Source: an uncultured Eubacteriales bacterium (GTDB taxonomy: Bacteria; Bacillota; Clostridia; Christensenellales; Christensenellaceae). Taken from it: a stretch of 56,756 nucleotides of DNA. Both the position numbers and the translations under genes were made by a program. Every line of letters begins with the position of its first letter. The first letter of the stretch is position 1. Below the pieces are notes generated by a model that worked only from the letters and a program-made list of their open reading frames with translations, was not told the DNA's origin and ran no database searches. The DNA lies in contig UQXU01000003.1 in NCBI GenBank assembly GCA_900545085.1, positions 1-56,756 of the forward strand. Direction: 5' to 3'. Positions 25,955-35,232 of this stretch are shown one piece after another.

Positions 25955-26134
25955 CTAAGTCGAATCCTCTTCTTTTAACTCTTTATACAATAAATAGTAT
26001 TTTATATTCCCGGTCTGCATAAAGAGGCTTCGAGCGACGCTGCTCAGAGTTGAACATCTATCGTCCAATGCTAAAGCTTTTTTTATTCCGCCCTCCGCCT
26101 TATGAGTTTCAGGTAAGGTCACAACGTCCTTCAC
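25955..26134 (-). CDS. yqzL: YqzL-like small protein between era and recO
   Basis: A 59-residue product read on the minus strand from GTG (26134) to TAG (25955). The C-terminal half contains LFMQTGNIKYYLLYKELKEE, which resembles the W/F-x2-TG-x-(I/P)-x2-YL-(L/M)-YKEL pattern of YqzL proteins. Its place between era and recO is the conserved position of yqzL. GGAGGTGG precedes the GTG by six or seven bases. The N-terminal 30 residues are an extension I do not recognise. Function in the family is unknown. Confidence 0.8.
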   Translation of the reverse strand: MKDVVTLPETHKAEGGIKKALALDDRCSTLSSVARSLFMQTGNIKYYLLYKELKEEDST

Positions 26135-26247
26135 TTATATCCACCTCCGTTTTGCCTCTACGCTACTAAAATATATAGTATAGAATTTGCAGCAAAAGTT
26201 TTGTCGATACATGCAAAAAACGTCAATTCGCAGCCATTACCTTCTTG

Positions 26248-27153
26248 TCAGTCTCTATAGCCCAGCGTCTTGAGCATATGAGCTGAGTTTCTCCAATCGG
26301 GCTTGACCTTCACCCACAGTTCCAAAAAGACCTTCGTTCCGAAAAGCATTTCCAAATCCGCGCGCGCTTCCGAGCCTATCTTTTTGAGCATATTGCCTTT
26401 TTTTCCTATTATTATTCCTTTATGTCCTGCTCTCTCGCAGTAAATCACCGCCGCAACATTAGTAATAGTATCCAGCTCTTCTACTTTTTCTATCTCCACG
26501 CCTACGCCATGAGGGACTTCGTCTCTCAGGTTTAGCATTGCTTTCTCACGGATCATCTCTCCCGCTATGAAGCGCTCAGGCCTGTCCGTCAGCATGTCGT
26601 CGGGGTAAAATTGCGGACCGGGGGGCAGCATCCCGGCCAGAGCCTCCTCCAGCTCGGACAATCCAATTTTCTCCTTTGCACTTATTATATGTATCCTGCG
26701 CGCGGGCACGCCCATTTCCGTCAGCTTCGCATATGCAGCATCCACTTTTTCATCAGAGACTATATCTGCTTTGTTTATCGCTGCAATAAAATTTTCGCCC
26801 TTCAGCTGTTCTATTATCCCTTCGTCTCGCCTGCGTATCCCCATTTTTGCATCAATCACCATAAGTACGGCGTCCACATCGCGAGCTGCATCATACGCGG
26901 TCTTTACCATATATTCTCCGAGTCTGTTTTTTGGAGAATGCAGTCCGGGCGTATCTAAAAAAACAATCTGATATTCTGATTTGGTGAGCACTCCCACCAC
27001 TTTATTTCTTGTCGTCTGCGCTTTATCCGACACTATAGCCACCTTTGTGCCTAAAAGCGCATTCATAAGGGTTGATTTACCCACATTCGGGCTTCCCATT
27101 ATCGCTATAAATCCCGAGCGGTAGTTTTCATTATAATCTTCAAAATATTGCAA
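26248..27153 (-). CDS. era: GTPase Era
   Basis: Era is a 16S rRNA-binding GTPase required for 30S assembly. Walker A GSPNVGKST, the DTPGLHS G3 motif, NKAD (G4) and a C-terminal KH domain with GHKGIIIGKKGNMLKKIG are all present. I choose TTG at 27153: AGGAG lies seven bases upstream and the resulting 301 residues are the family norm. Another in-frame TTG at 27204 would overlap the upstream gene and has no ribosome site. Confidence 0.94.
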   Translation of the reverse strand: MQYFEDYNENYRSGFIAIMGSPNVGKSTLMNALLGTKVAIVSDKAQTTRNKVVGVLTKSEYQIVFLDTPGLHSPKNRLGEYMVKTAYDAARDVDAVLMVIDAKMGIRRRDEGIIEQLKGENFIAAINKADIVSDEKVDAAYAKLTEMGVPARRIHIISAKEKIGLSELEEALAGMLPPGPQFYPDDMLTDRPERFIAGEMIREKAMLNLRDEVPHGVGVEIEKVEELDTITNVAAVIYCERAGHKGIIIGKKGNMLKKIGSEARADLEMLFGTKVFLELWVKVKPDWRNSAHMLKTLGYRD

Positions 27154-27181
27154 AATATCTCTCCTAATGTTATTTTCAGCT

Positions 27182-27901
27182 TTAGAGTGCAAGCCAGTTT
27201 GCAAAATAGAACAGCAGAATTGTTATAAGCACGCCTATTATGGCGCCCGCCGCAACTTCAGAAAACGTATGCACATTCGTCTCCATTCTGCTCTCCGCCA
27301 CCAGCACGGCCATAATACAAGCGAACGACGTTATCACCGTATCTCTGCCGACCAAAGCCATAGCCGCGAACAGAGCAAATGCCAAAGCCGTATGGCCGCT
27401 GGGCATTCCGCCATGGATATAGCTTCCCTTTCGCTTTGTGCTCTTAGCTTTAATTATTATGACGCATACGCAGACTAAAAACATGCTCGCAAATATCACA
27501 TGCGCAGGCAAATTCTGAATCGTTGTCTCCATAGAAAGAAATACGCCGCGCGCGCTGCTCAGCTTTCTGTAAAATACCAAATATCCGACTATCAGCGAGT
27601 TTACCGCAGCCAACAAAACAGCTCCGGCCGCCACATTTTTTGCTATTTTAGCGTATTCGTTGTACTTTTCAGTAATAAGATCTACGACAGCTTCCACAGC
27701 TGTATTAATCAGCTCTGCAAAAAAAACAAATGTAATAGTCAGCGCCAGAGCAATCATCTCGTAGCGCGTACAATGAGTGACTACCCCGGCTATAACAACG
27801 AGCGTCGCCACAATAACGTGAGTGCGCATGTTCTTCTCGCTGCCGAAAGCGTGAACTATTCCGGCGAAAGCATTGTTTACGCTGTTTATAAAGCGTCTCA
27901 T
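27182..27901 (-). CDS. dgkA: diacylglycerol kinase / PAP2 phosphatase fusion
   Basis: A 239-residue membrane protein joining two enzymes of lipid-carrier metabolism. Residues 1-115 are a DgkA-type kinase with FFAELINTAVEAVVDLI, the signature of undecaprenol or diacylglycerol kinases. Residues 130-239 are a PAP2 phosphatase with GGMPSGHTA and SRMETNVHT, the P-S-G-H and S-R-x5-H motifs. Such fusions occur in Clostridia in this gene block. Its ATG overlaps the ybeY stop by four bases. Confidence 0.92.
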   Translation of the reverse strand: MRRFINSVNNAFAGIVHAFGSEKNMRTHVIVATLVVIAGVVTHCTRYEMIALALTITFVFFAELINTAVEAVVDLITEKYNEYAKIAKNVAAGAVLLAAVNSLIVGYLVFYRKLSSARGVFLSMETTIQNLPAHVIFASMFLVCVCVIIIKAKSTKRKGSYIHGGMPSGHTALAFALFAAMALVGRDTVITSFACIMAVLVAESRMETNVHTFSEVAAGAIIGVLITILLFYFANWLAL

Positions 27902-28380
27902 ACTCTGCCCAGCGCCTCTCTCTGTCTCGCCCGCATTTTCAGCTCGTCATCTTTGTCTATGTGATCGTATCCCATCAGATGCAGCACGCCGTGGACGCAC
28001 AGAAAACAAAGCTCCTCTTCCAGAGTATTCCCGTATTCCGCGGCTTGTTCCTCCGCACGTTTCACGCATATCGCAATATCGCCTAAAAATCCGCTCTCTA
28101 TATCCACCTCGCAGCCCTCTGCTGCAAGCTCGCTTATAGGTTGTTTTATGTCCAGCTCAGGAAAACTGAGAACGTCAGTAACTCTGTCAATATCTCTGAA
28201 CTCAGCGTTAAGGCGCTGTATCTCTTCTTCTGTTGTAAGAAGTACGCACACTTCGGCATATTCCAGCCCTTCCAGACGCACGGCATTTTCCATCGCATTC
28301 TGCATCGCATCCAAAGTGCTTTGGCTTACAGATATCTCCTCCGTAGAGTATTCATCGCAAAATTCACATTGTAGTCTCAT
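27898..28380 (-). CDS. ybeY: endoribonuclease YbeY
   Basis: YbeY is a zinc-dependent RNase acting in 16S rRNA maturation and quality control. The 160-residue protein has the diagnostic HGVLHLMGYDH zinc motif (about residues 124-134) and DVLSFPE. The start at 28380 has GGAGG six bases upstream; the open frame extends further only because it overlaps pgpH. It overlaps the pgpH end by 17 bp and the dgkA-PAP2 start by four, indicating tight coupling. Confidence 0.94.
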   Translation of the reverse strand: MRLQCEFCDEYSTEEISVSQSTLDAMQNAMENAVRLEGLEYAEVCVLLTTEEEIQRLNAEFRDIDRVTDVLSFPELDIKQPISELAAEGCEVDIESGFLGDIAICVKRAEEQAAEYGNTLEEELCFLCVHGVLHLMGYDHIDKDDELKMRARQREALGRV

Positions 28381-30565
28381 GCTTGTCCTCCGTAGCTCTG
28401 CGCATATTGCGCTTTTCATCTCCCGGATATTTAATCCTCTGATGGTTCGCCCCGCGAAACACTCCGATAAAAGCATGCTCTATTGCACGAATCTCCGGTC
28501 TGCTCAGCGGGCAGTCGTCCAACTGTCCGTCATCCTGTTTTGATTTTATCAGTTTGCTTACGTGGTCTTCCAGCTCGCCTTTTTGTGCGCTTTTATTCGC
28601 GCGGACAGCCGCTTCCACTACATCCGCGAGCATTAGTATACCCGCTTCTCGAGTGTTTGGCCGAGGGCCGTTGTACCTGAAGATCTCCTCTTTCACATTT
28701 TCATCCAGCTCTTTTGCTTTATAATAGAAGAAAAGAGCCAAACTCGTGCCATGGTGCTGTTTGATAATATCCACAACGCGGCGCGGCAATTTATACCTTT
28801 CGGCTAATTCAACGCCTTTTGACACATGTCTTATTATCAGCTTGGCGCTCTCCTGCGGAGGCATGCTGTCGTGCGGATTACACGTGTGCAGCTGGTTTTC
28901 TTTGAACATCTGCGGATTCCCTATTTTCCCTATATCGTGATAGTAAGACGCTACTCTCACCAAAAGCGCGTCCGCTCCTATCGCCTCTGCGCCTGCCTCA
29001 GCCAGATTGGCAACCATCATACTGTGATGATATGTTCCCGGAGCTTCTATCATCAATCTTTTGAGCAGAGGAGCAGTCGGATTGGCTATCTCCAACAGCT
29101 GCATGGGAGTATCCAGCGAGAATACCCTCTCCCAGACGGGGAGCAGCCCTACAGATACAAATCCCGCCGCCAATCCGTTCAGCAGACCCATGAGCATAAA
29201 ATGCACCACAGATGACAAATGTCTGCCGTCTAAGATACAAAAGCATAAGTATATAAGCACGTTGACACAGCCCGCCACCGCGCCCGCTGCGACAAATTCG
29301 CCGCGGTTCTGCCTTTTTCGCAATGTCAGCACAGCCGCAAAAACTCCCAAAATACTCGCGGTGAGCATTCGCATATTTTCCTCGCAGAAGAACATGCCGT
29401 CGGACGGAGTCGTAAGATAACAAATCATTATAGACATAAGCGTGCCCAAGGTTATCGCAGACCTCTTCCGCATAAATGCCGACGCTACTAAAACCGGCAG
29501 GAATACAGGCGTCGCCAACAAGCTTAACGACTTGACCACTATTTCAATAGCGACACAAATAAACATAAGCAGCGCGAGGCTGAGATTAGCCCTGAATGAA
29601 AATCTCAGTTTCGGCTCTAATATGAACATATACAGAATCCACGATCCGTATATTACCAACATAAGTATTCCGCCTGAAAGCCAGCGCATGCCGTGTGACT
29701 GCCCGTCTGATATTATGCCCAGCTGCATCATGAGATTATAGTTAGCTTCCGTTATTACATCGCCTTTTTGTACTATATTTTGCCCTGTTTTGTACACGAC
29801 TTCGCTGACAGCATCGGCCGCCGCTTTTCTGCTGCTCTCTGTTGTTTCACTGTCAAATATTTTATTTGCCTTTATCGTCCCTCCGGCTATGTTTGCAGCC
29901 AAGTCCGCCATCTCAGGCGAATAGTTCTTCTCCGACGTCAGCACGGACGCCAAAGAGTTCACAAATTCTGCGGTATCGTCCTGAGTAAGACCTGAGCTCA
30001 TTCTGTTGGAGACCAGAGATGTGAGATCAGTCTTTAAAGAAAGAAGCTGAGACTGAGTGGACGCGGCTATGGCGTACACATTTTCATCCGTTATATATTC
30101 GCTTAGCTTCTGTTTCAAATTAGAAACTATGCTCTGAGTGAGAATGACATCCCAATCTATCCTATCCGGACTGAAACTAGATTCTGATTCATTAGTCTGT
30201 TCGAGATAAAGCGTCCTCGCCGACTGACGAACCTGCTCCGCAGCCGAAAAATCCGCCGATATTTTATCGAGCGTATCCTGCGTCACGGACGAATCCAGCT
30301 TATACACGGCGTCTACCTTTGCCATCGCTTCTTCACGCGCAAGCTCCGTGCTGTATTCATCTACCACATCTTTGGACGCGGTATACGTCTGAGGAGATAT
30401 ATCTCCAACCTTGACCGAACTGCTGGTTGGAATTGTACTCAATACACCTGCAATATAGCAAAATGCAAATGCCGCCAAATATACCAGCGCAATAGCTATG
30501 ATTTTATTCGTTTTTATATTTTTTTGCAGAGGCTCTGCCAAATTCACTCTGGTGTGCTTACTCAA
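28364..30565 (-). CDS. pgpH: 7TM-HD phosphohydrolase, PgpH-type c-di-AMP phosphodiesterase
   Basis: A 733-residue protein with an N-terminal helix (about 22-45), an extracytosolic 7TMR-HDED-type domain (about 50-285), seven membrane helices (about 295-475) and a cytosolic HD domain with TYHHSMMVANLAE, YYHDIGK and IKQHHGTS. This layout matches PgpH, which hydrolyses cyclic di-AMP. The start is TTG at 30565 with AGGAG seven bases upstream. It lies between phoH and ybeY, its usual place in Firmicutes. Confidence 0.92.
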   Translation of the reverse strand: MSKHTRVNLAEPLQKNIKTNKIIAIALVYLAAFAFCYIAGVLSTIPTSSSVKVGDISPQTYTASKDVVDEYSTELAREEAMAKVDAVYKLDSSVTQDTLDKISADFSAAEQVRQSARTLYLEQTNESESSFSPDRIDWDVILTQSIVSNLKQKLSEYITDENVYAIAASTQSQLLSLKTDLTSLVSNRMSSGLTQDDTAEFVNSLASVLTSEKNYSPEMADLAANIAGGTIKANKIFDSETTESSRKAAADAVSEVVYKTGQNIVQKGDVITEANYNLMMQLGIISDGQSHGMRWLSGGILMLVIYGSWILYMFILEPKLRFSFRANLSLALLMFICVAIEIVVKSLSLLATPVFLPVLVASAFMRKRSAITLGTLMSIMICYLTTPSDGMFFCEENMRMLTASILGVFAAVLTLRKRQNRGEFVAAGAVAGCVNVLIYLCFCILDGRHLSSVVHFMLMGLLNGLAAGFVSVGLLPVWERVFSLDTPMQLLEIANPTAPLLKRLMIEAPGTYHHSMMVANLAEAGAEAIGADALLVRVASYYHDIGKIGNPQMFKENQLHTCNPHDSMPPQESAKLIIRHVSKGVELAERYKLPRRVVDIIKQHHGTSLALFFYYKAKELDENVKEEIFRYNGPRPNTREAGILMLADVVEAAVRANKSAQKGELEDHVSKLIKSKQDDGQLDDCPLSRPEIRAIEHAFIGVFRGANHQRIKYPGDEKRNMRRATEDKHETTM

Positions 30566-30704
30566 AATATGTCTCCTGACGATTATGTAATATGTAAATC
30601 CTTCCCTTATAACTCACATTATACACAACTCTGCACGTTTTGTACAGCTTCCGGTCATATAGCAATGGCAGAAAAGACGCTTGTCAATTCTGCCGTTAAA
30701 AAAG

Positions 30705-31706
30705 CTATTTTATTCTCTTTATCTGCCTCGGCTGCTGACGTTTTTCTGCCTGCGCCTTCTCCGCCTTTTCGAAAGCTTTGACAATATCACGCACAAGTTT
30801 ATGCCTGATAACATCTCGGTTGTTCAATCTCATGACCGCTATATCGTCTACCGAGCCTAATATGGAGGCGCACCGTTCCAGTCCCGAATCGTTGGCTTTG
30901 GGCAGGTCTATTTGCGTTACATCTCCGGTGAGCACCATCTTTGAGCCTTCTCCGAGTCTTGTGAGAGCCATTTTCAAGGTAGGGAGAGACGCATTCTGTG
31001 ATTCGTCAATTATGACCCGCGCTCTGTTAAGCGTTCTGCCTCGCATATATGCCAGCGGCGCAATTTCTATTATGCCTCGTTCTTGGAGCTTCTTTGCTTT
31101 TTCTCCGCCAAGTATGTCGTTCAGCGCATCATACAAAGGCCGCAGATAAGGATCTACCTTTTGCGCCAAATCACCCGGCAGGAAGCCCAGCCTCTCCTCT
31201 CCGGCTTCTATCGCCGGTCGGCTCATAACTATGCGCTCTATCTCTCCGCGCTTCAGCTCTGCGACAGCCTGAGCTACGGCGAGGAATGTCTTTCCCGTAC
31301 CTGCGGGGCCTATACATATAGTCACTGTATTCTCCTGCAAGGCTTTGACATAGTTCTTCTGACCTATGGTTTTGCATCGTATAGGCTGAGCACGATGAGT
31401 AAGCACTACTACATCCTTAGACGCTTTGAACGCATCCTCAACCTCATCTGTACGCACGAGCTCCAACATACGCGATACATACATAGCGTCTATGCTCTCG
31501 CCTTCGTCATGCGCTCGCATAAGTGAATTTATAACTGCGGACGCCAGCGTAACGCCGGGTTCTTCTCCTATTATATCTACGTTGGAGTTCCGCAGAACTA
31601 TAGTTACGCCGAGATCCTTTTCTATTATCTTTATGTTTTCATCATACGCTCCAAAAACAGCCTGCTGCTGCTCCAGCGTATCAAACTCTATCTGTTCGGA
31701 CTGCAA
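30705..31706 (-). CDS. phoH: PhoH-family ATPase
   Basis: A 333-residue cytosolic protein with the PhoH nucleotide-binding domain: GPAGTGKTFLAVAQAV (Walker A, about residues 137-152) and VIIDESQNA (Walker B). The N-terminal stretch contains the degenerate KH-like region common in this family. RNA-related functions have been proposed for the family. The start is TTG at 31706 with AGGAGG five bases upstream. A 139-bp gap separates it from pgpH. Confidence 0.93.
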   Translation of the reverse strand: MQSEQIEFDTLEQQQAVFGAYDENIKIIEKDLGVTIVLRNSNVDIIGEEPGVTLASAVINSLMRAHDEGESIDAMYVSRMLELVRTDEVEDAFKASKDVVVLTHRAQPIRCKTIGQKNYVKALQENTVTICIGPAGTGKTFLAVAQAVAELKRGEIERIVMSRPAIEAGEERLGFLPGDLAQKVDPYLRPLYDALNDILGGEKAKKLQERGIIEIAPLAYMRGRTLNRARVIIDESQNASLPTLKMALTRLGEGSKMVLTGDVTQIDLPKANDSGLERCASILGSVDDIAVMRLNNRDVIRHKLVRDIVKAFEKAEKAQAEKRQQPRQIKRIK

Positions 31707-31747
31707 AAAAACCTCCTAAAAATACCGTGATCTGTTGTTTCCGTTTC

Positions 31748-31776
31748 ATTATAATGTATGCGAAACTTTTTTTCAA
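31748..31776 (-). promoter_or_regulatory. phoH promoter
   Basis: TTGAAA (31776-31771) and TATAAT (31753-31748) on the minus strand, 17 bp apart, about 40 bp upstream of the phoH TTG. Confidence 0.65.
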
Positions 31777-31800
31777 TAGGCAAGCTTTGCAGTGAAAAAC

Positions 31801-31829
31801 TTGACGTTTTTTCCCTCCGGGTTTAAAAT
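31801..31829 (+). promoter_or_regulatory. promoter of the plus-strand orphan gene
   Basis: TTGACG (31801-31806) and TAAAAT (31824-31829), 17-bp spacer, 33 bp before the TTG start. It is divergent from the phoH promoter. Confidence 0.65.
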
Positions 31830-31862
31830 ATATCTGCACTTCAAAAGCAGGAGGTTTTAGCT

Positions 31863-32429
31863 TTGATTATACGTGGATTCAACGAGGATGACGCGGCAGC
31901 GGCCGCGAAGCTTCTTATAGAGAAACGCAGCGGGCTTTTTGCCGGTCTTGATAAAGAAGAACAGCTCTACGCCGCAGAATACCTGGCGAGAAGATTTTAT
32001 CTGAACCCCGGATTTTCGGCTCTGCTTCTGGAAAAAGACCCCGAGGCTCTCATGCTCAGCGCATTTCCCGGAGACGCCGGAGACTGCGAAAACTGGTACA
32101 ACGCCACGTCAAAGCATCTCGAGGAGTCAAAACTTCAACACATCTTGCCGTACAAATCTTATTTCGACGAGTGTATTGTATCTGCTCTTGATGATCTGGA
32201 CGTAGGAGAAATACTTGTATGCCTCTTTATCGCCTCTTCAGACAGGCATACCGAGCGGCTCATGACTCGGCTCGTCCAACGCTGTCAGATACACGGCGTT
32301 AAAACCATGTATGCTCTCGCACTTCTGCCCGAGGATGCTGAACATTGGACCGCACAGGGATTCGCTCTCGCACGAGATATTGGTGAACACGGCGCCAAAC
32401 TGCTTCGCATGGAAGTCCCTGAATATTAA
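31863..32429 (+). CDS. unassigned protein, possibly GNAT-like
   Basis: A 188-residue soluble protein that I do not confidently recognise. The pattern of a beta strand (EILVCLFIASS, about 117-127), a helix with basic residues and a final strand (GAKLLRMEV) is compatible with an acetyltransferase-like fold, but no clear acetyl-CoA-binding motif is visible. The start is TTG at 31863 with AGGAGG eight bases upstream. It is the only plus-strand gene inside the conserved minus-strand yqfC-to-recO block, with its own promoter and terminator, so it looks inserted. Confidence 0.7.
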   Translation: MIIRGFNEDDAAAAAKLLIEKRSGLFAGLDKEEQLYAAEYLARRFYLNPGFSALLLEKDPEALMLSAFPGDAGDCENWYNATSKHLEESKLQHILPYKSYFDECIVSALDDLDVGEILVCLFIASSDRHTERLMTRLVQRCQIHGVKTMYALALLPEDAEHWTAQGFALARDIGEHGAKLLRMEVPEY

Positions 32430-32435
32430 AACCTC

Positions 32436-32462
32436 AAGACAGATTTATATCTGTCTTTTTTA
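32436..32462 (+). terminator. terminator of the plus-strand orphan
   Basis: Perfect 9-bp stem AAGACAGAT/ATCTGTCTT with a 4-base loop, followed by a T run that overlaps the yqfD stop region. Confidence 0.85.
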
Positions 32463-33605
32463 TTTTTTGCCAATTTGCTCAGACGCCACCAATGTCAGCG
32501 TTACCGTAACCTTCCCCCCTCCATGCTCACTGACGCAGGAAAAATCTTTCACCTCCGCGTCGTCCGGTACTGAACGCATGGCTTTTTTATACGCTTCTTC
32601 CTCGGCCGCAGAAACAGCGGCTCGCAGGTTTTTATCTGTCGGAGTTTTCACACCTTCAGAGAGTGTATTTTTAATTATATGAAGCGGAAACACCGTTCCT
32701 TTTCCCAAAATAATATCTTTACTGTCCGTCACTTCCGACAGCTCAAATTCGTCTCCCCCGATTTCCAGCAGCGTATTTCCGAACAGCTCAAATCTAACCG
32801 AATCAGACGTTCTTCCCGTCGGGGACAGCTCGTAGTCAATATAATCCCGCGTTACGCTGGCAGAATACGTAACGTCAGCCATCACTTCTCCTTTAGCCGC
32901 AACATTAAACTGAGTTTCATCTTTTGTGTAGCTCCCCGCTATCAGCTCATCTCCCGCCGATACAATATCCCCTTTTTCCACTACAGCGCTGCCCTCTCTG
33001 CATATCACCTGCGTCACTACGCCCGACTTCGCCGCTATCACGCTGCCCGGAGTCTCGTCCTCTATATCCGGAACAGGCGTTCCCTCATCTACAGTAACGG
33101 AAAGATTCACTCCGTCAAACTGAGCGTGAGCATATGAGAGCGTCGGAAAAGTACGCCTCAGCTCCAAAGCAACCTCATCCAGATCTATACTTCCTTTAAA
33201 TCTCACCGGCGTCCATCCGTTCTCCTTCAATACTGAATAAACGTCAAACTCGCTGATGCTGCTCAAGCCTGTTATATCGACGCCAAGGCACAAATGAGAA
33301 CATACAAATATAGAAAATATGCCGACAATCAGCAAAAGCGACAACGCCCACCTTTGCCTTGCATATATCAGCGCGCCGGGGAACCCGCCGAATTTTATCA
33401 CCCGTATCTTCACCCGCGAGTTCATACTTTTAAGCTTAAAATAACTAAACGCGGGTATCTTGCTGACTATCGTGGAGTATGATATACGAACAGTGTCCAT
33501 AAATTTGACCCCGCGCACCGCCGCCGCGCTGACGAAGCCCTCCAGCCCCAGCCCTTCCAGCTCTACTATCACATACCCTTCCAGCAGGCGAAGCAGCTTT
33601 TCCAT
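32460..33605 (-). CDS. yqfD: sporulation protein YqfD
   Basis: YqfD is a membrane protein of the sporulation regulon, paired with YqfC. The 381 residues have an N-terminal cytosolic part (VIVELEGLGLEGFVSAAAVRG), one membrane helix (about residues 88-108 from this start) and a long extracytosolic region including the LSYAHAQFDGVNLSVTVDEG segment and a biotinyl-lipoyl-like hairpin (AAKSGVVTQVICREGSAV). ATG at 33605 has AGGAGG six bases upstream. yqfC ends 10 bp upstream. Confidence 0.9.
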   Translation of the reverse strand: MEKLLRLLEGYVIVELEGLGLEGFVSAAAVRGVKFMDTVRISYSTIVSKIPAFSYFKLKSMNSRVKIRVIKFGGFPGALIYARQRWALSLLLIVGIFSIFVCSHLCLGVDITGLSSISEFDVYSVLKENGWTPVRFKGSIDLDEVALELRRTFPTLSYAHAQFDGVNLSVTVDEGTPVPDIEDETPGSVIAAKSGVVTQVICREGSAVVEKGDIVSAGDELIAGSYTKDETQFNVAAKGEVMADVTYSASVTRDYIDYELSPTGRTSDSVRFELFGNTLLEIGGDEFELSEVTDSKDIILGKGTVFPLHIIKNTLSEGVKTPTDKNLRAAVSAAEEEAYKKAMRSVPDDAEVKDFSCVSEHGGGKVTVTLTLVASEQIGKK

Positions 33606-33615
33606 ATCTTTCCTC

Positions 33616-33900
33616 CTAGACTCCGGTCTCAAAGCAGACAGAGCGTATGCGCCCTGTCAAGACGATTTCCTCAGAGGACATTCGCCTCAGAGTCAGCTCC
33701 TCTCCTTCTACGGAGACTATTATCCTGCTGCCGCGCACGCGCACCTGCTCATCCGTATACTTCAGTATCTCTTCACAGCCTGTTATCGTACAGCCTTCGT
33801 TTTCAAATACTGTTATATTCGCACCTTCGAGCCTTAGCTCAGGCGAGAATTCAAAAACATGTGTGTTTTTCTTTTTCGGCGCACTTCTCTTGCGTTTCAT
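33616..33900 (-). CDS. yqfC: sporulation protein YqfC
   Basis: A 94-residue YabP/YqfC-family protein. After a basic N-terminus come LRLEGANITVFENEGCTITGCEEILKY-type beta strands (about residues 22-48) and VRVRGSRIIVSVEGEELTLR, the pattern of the family. GGGAGG precedes the ATG. It is placed immediately before yqfD, as in other spore formers, and is probably expressed in the mother cell. Confidence 0.88.
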   Translation of the reverse strand: MKRKRSAPKKKNTHVFEFSPELRLEGANITVFENEGCTITGCEEILKYTDEQVRVRGSRIIVSVEGEELTLRRMSSEEIVLTGRIRSVCFETGV

Positions 33901-33967
33901 ATTCGCCTCCCTGCCATGCTTTTTTATTTGTATGACAGTTGGAATGACGTTATGTTTCTGAACTCAC

Positions 33968-33996
33968 AAAAAAGCAGCCCACACAAAGTGGACTGC
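33968..33996 (-). terminator. terminator of rpsU
   Basis: On the minus strand GCAGTCCAC pairs with GTGGGCTGC around a 5-base loop, followed by TTTTTT. Confidence 0.85.
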
Positions 33997-34019
33997 CTCA
34001 ATTACAATAATCAAGCCGA

Positions 34020-34193
34020 TTAGCGTTTTCTCTTTCTGGCTGCCTCAGCTTTTTTCTTTCTCTTAACGCTGGGCTTTTCGTAATGTTCACGCTTTCTAAT
34101 CTCAGCCAGAACGCCAGCTCTTGCGCATTTTCTCTTGAATCTTCTCAGAGCGCTCTCCAAGCTTTCGTTTTCTCCAACACGAATTTCAGACAT
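34020..34193 (-). CDS. rpsU: 30S ribosomal protein S21
   Basis: A 57-residue basic protein beginning [20 protein letters not shown] and ending in a run of Lys/Arg ([12 protein letters not shown]), the typical S21 pattern. S21 is involved in translation initiation. A GGAGGGGGG ribosome site lies before the ATG. It has its own promoter and terminator between the nad and yqfC operons. Confidence 0.95.
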   Translation of the reverse strand: MSEIRVGENESLESALRRFKRKCARAGVLAEIRKREHYEKPSVKRKKKAEAARKRKR

Positions 34194-34301
34194 TTCTCTC
34201 CCCCCCTCCTGACTTACGCTTTGCTTTTCTCATTTCCTTACGTCACAAAAGGACGCAAGCGGGAGAATATCACTGAACAAGTAAGTGTTTTTACTTTCAA
34301 C

Positions 34302-34330
34302 ATTATATTACACCCGACAAATAAAGTCAA
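34302..34330 (-). promoter_or_regulatory. rpsU promoter
   Basis: TTGACT (34330-34325) and TATAAT (34307-34302) on the minus strand with a 17-bp spacer; leader of about 100 bases. Confidence 0.75.
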
Positions 34331-34379
34331 CCTCAAATACGAAGGAAATTAATGAACTTTAATCCGACGCCCTGCCGAA

Positions 34380-35231
34380 TCAAACCGCATGGAGATTCTT
34401 CATAGAAATGTCGAGTATCGGAGAAGAATGCGTCAGCGCTCCGCTGGATATATAATCCACCCCGATGGATACATAACGCTCCACATTTTCTCTGGTGACA
34501 TTGCCCGAGCATTCTGTCTCTGCTCTGCCGTCGATTATGTCTATCGCTTCTTTCATCATTTCAGGCGTCATATTGTCCAGCATTATTATATCTGCGCCCG
34601 CCTCCACAGCCTCGCGCACCATATCCAGATTCTCAACCTCTACTTCAATCTTACGCACAAACGGCGCATACTCTTTAGCCATCTGCACAGCCTTGGTCAC
34701 ACTGCCCGCCGCGCCTATGTGATTATCTTTGAGCAGCACTCCGTCAGACAGATTGTAGCGATGATTGTACCCGCCGCCGACTCTGACCGCATATTTTTCG
34801 AATATCCGCATATTCGGAGTAGTCTTTCTCGTATCGAGAAGCTTGGTTTTACTCCCTTTGAGCAGCTTAGCGATTGAATTCGTATAAGTCGCAATGCCGC
34901 TCATACGCTGCAAATAGTTAAGCGCAACGCGCTCTCCGGAGAGCAGCACGCGAATATCTCCCGTGACCGCAGCCATCTTCTGCCCGGCTTTTACTTCGTC
35001 GCCATCCTTGCAGAAAAATTCTACTTCAGTCTCGGGATCAAGCAGCTCGAATACGCGTTTGTATACATCCAATCCTGCTATAATTCCGTCCTGCTTGCAG
35101 ATCAGCTCTACTTCGCCCTTCTGATATTCGCGCATAACCGAGTTTGTAGTTATATCCTCGCTCGTTATGTCCTCTCTCAGCGCCTGCAGTATCAGATTGT
35201 CTGCATTCAGCATCATCGTAACGTCGTTCAT
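34380..35231 (-). CDS. nadC: nicotinate-nucleotide pyrophosphorylase (carboxylating)
   Basis: NadC converts quinolinate and PRPP to nicotinate mononucleotide. The 283 residues include LREDITSEDITT at the N-terminus, LSGERVALNYLQRMSGIAT, DTRKTTPNMR (substrate-binding Arg/Lys/Thr), GGGYNHRYNLSD and ISSGALTHS near the end. The ATG at 35231 follows AAGGAGG by six bases and one base after the nadB stop, whereas an upstream in-frame start lies inside nadB. Confidence 0.96.
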   Translation of the reverse strand: MNDVTMMLNADNLILQALREDITSEDITTNSVMREYQKGEVELICKQDGIIAGLDVYKRVFELLDPETEVEFFCKDGDEVKAGQKMAAVTGDIRVLLSGERVALNYLQRMSGIATYTNSIAKLLKGSKTKLLDTRKTTPNMRIFEKYAVRVGGGYNHRYNLSDGVLLKDNHIGAAGSVTKAVQMAKEYAPFVRKIEVEVENLDMVREAVEAGADIIMLDNMTPEMMKEAIDIIDGRAETECSGNVTRENVERYVSIGVDYISSGALTHSSPILDISMKNLHAV

Positions 35232-35232
35232 G

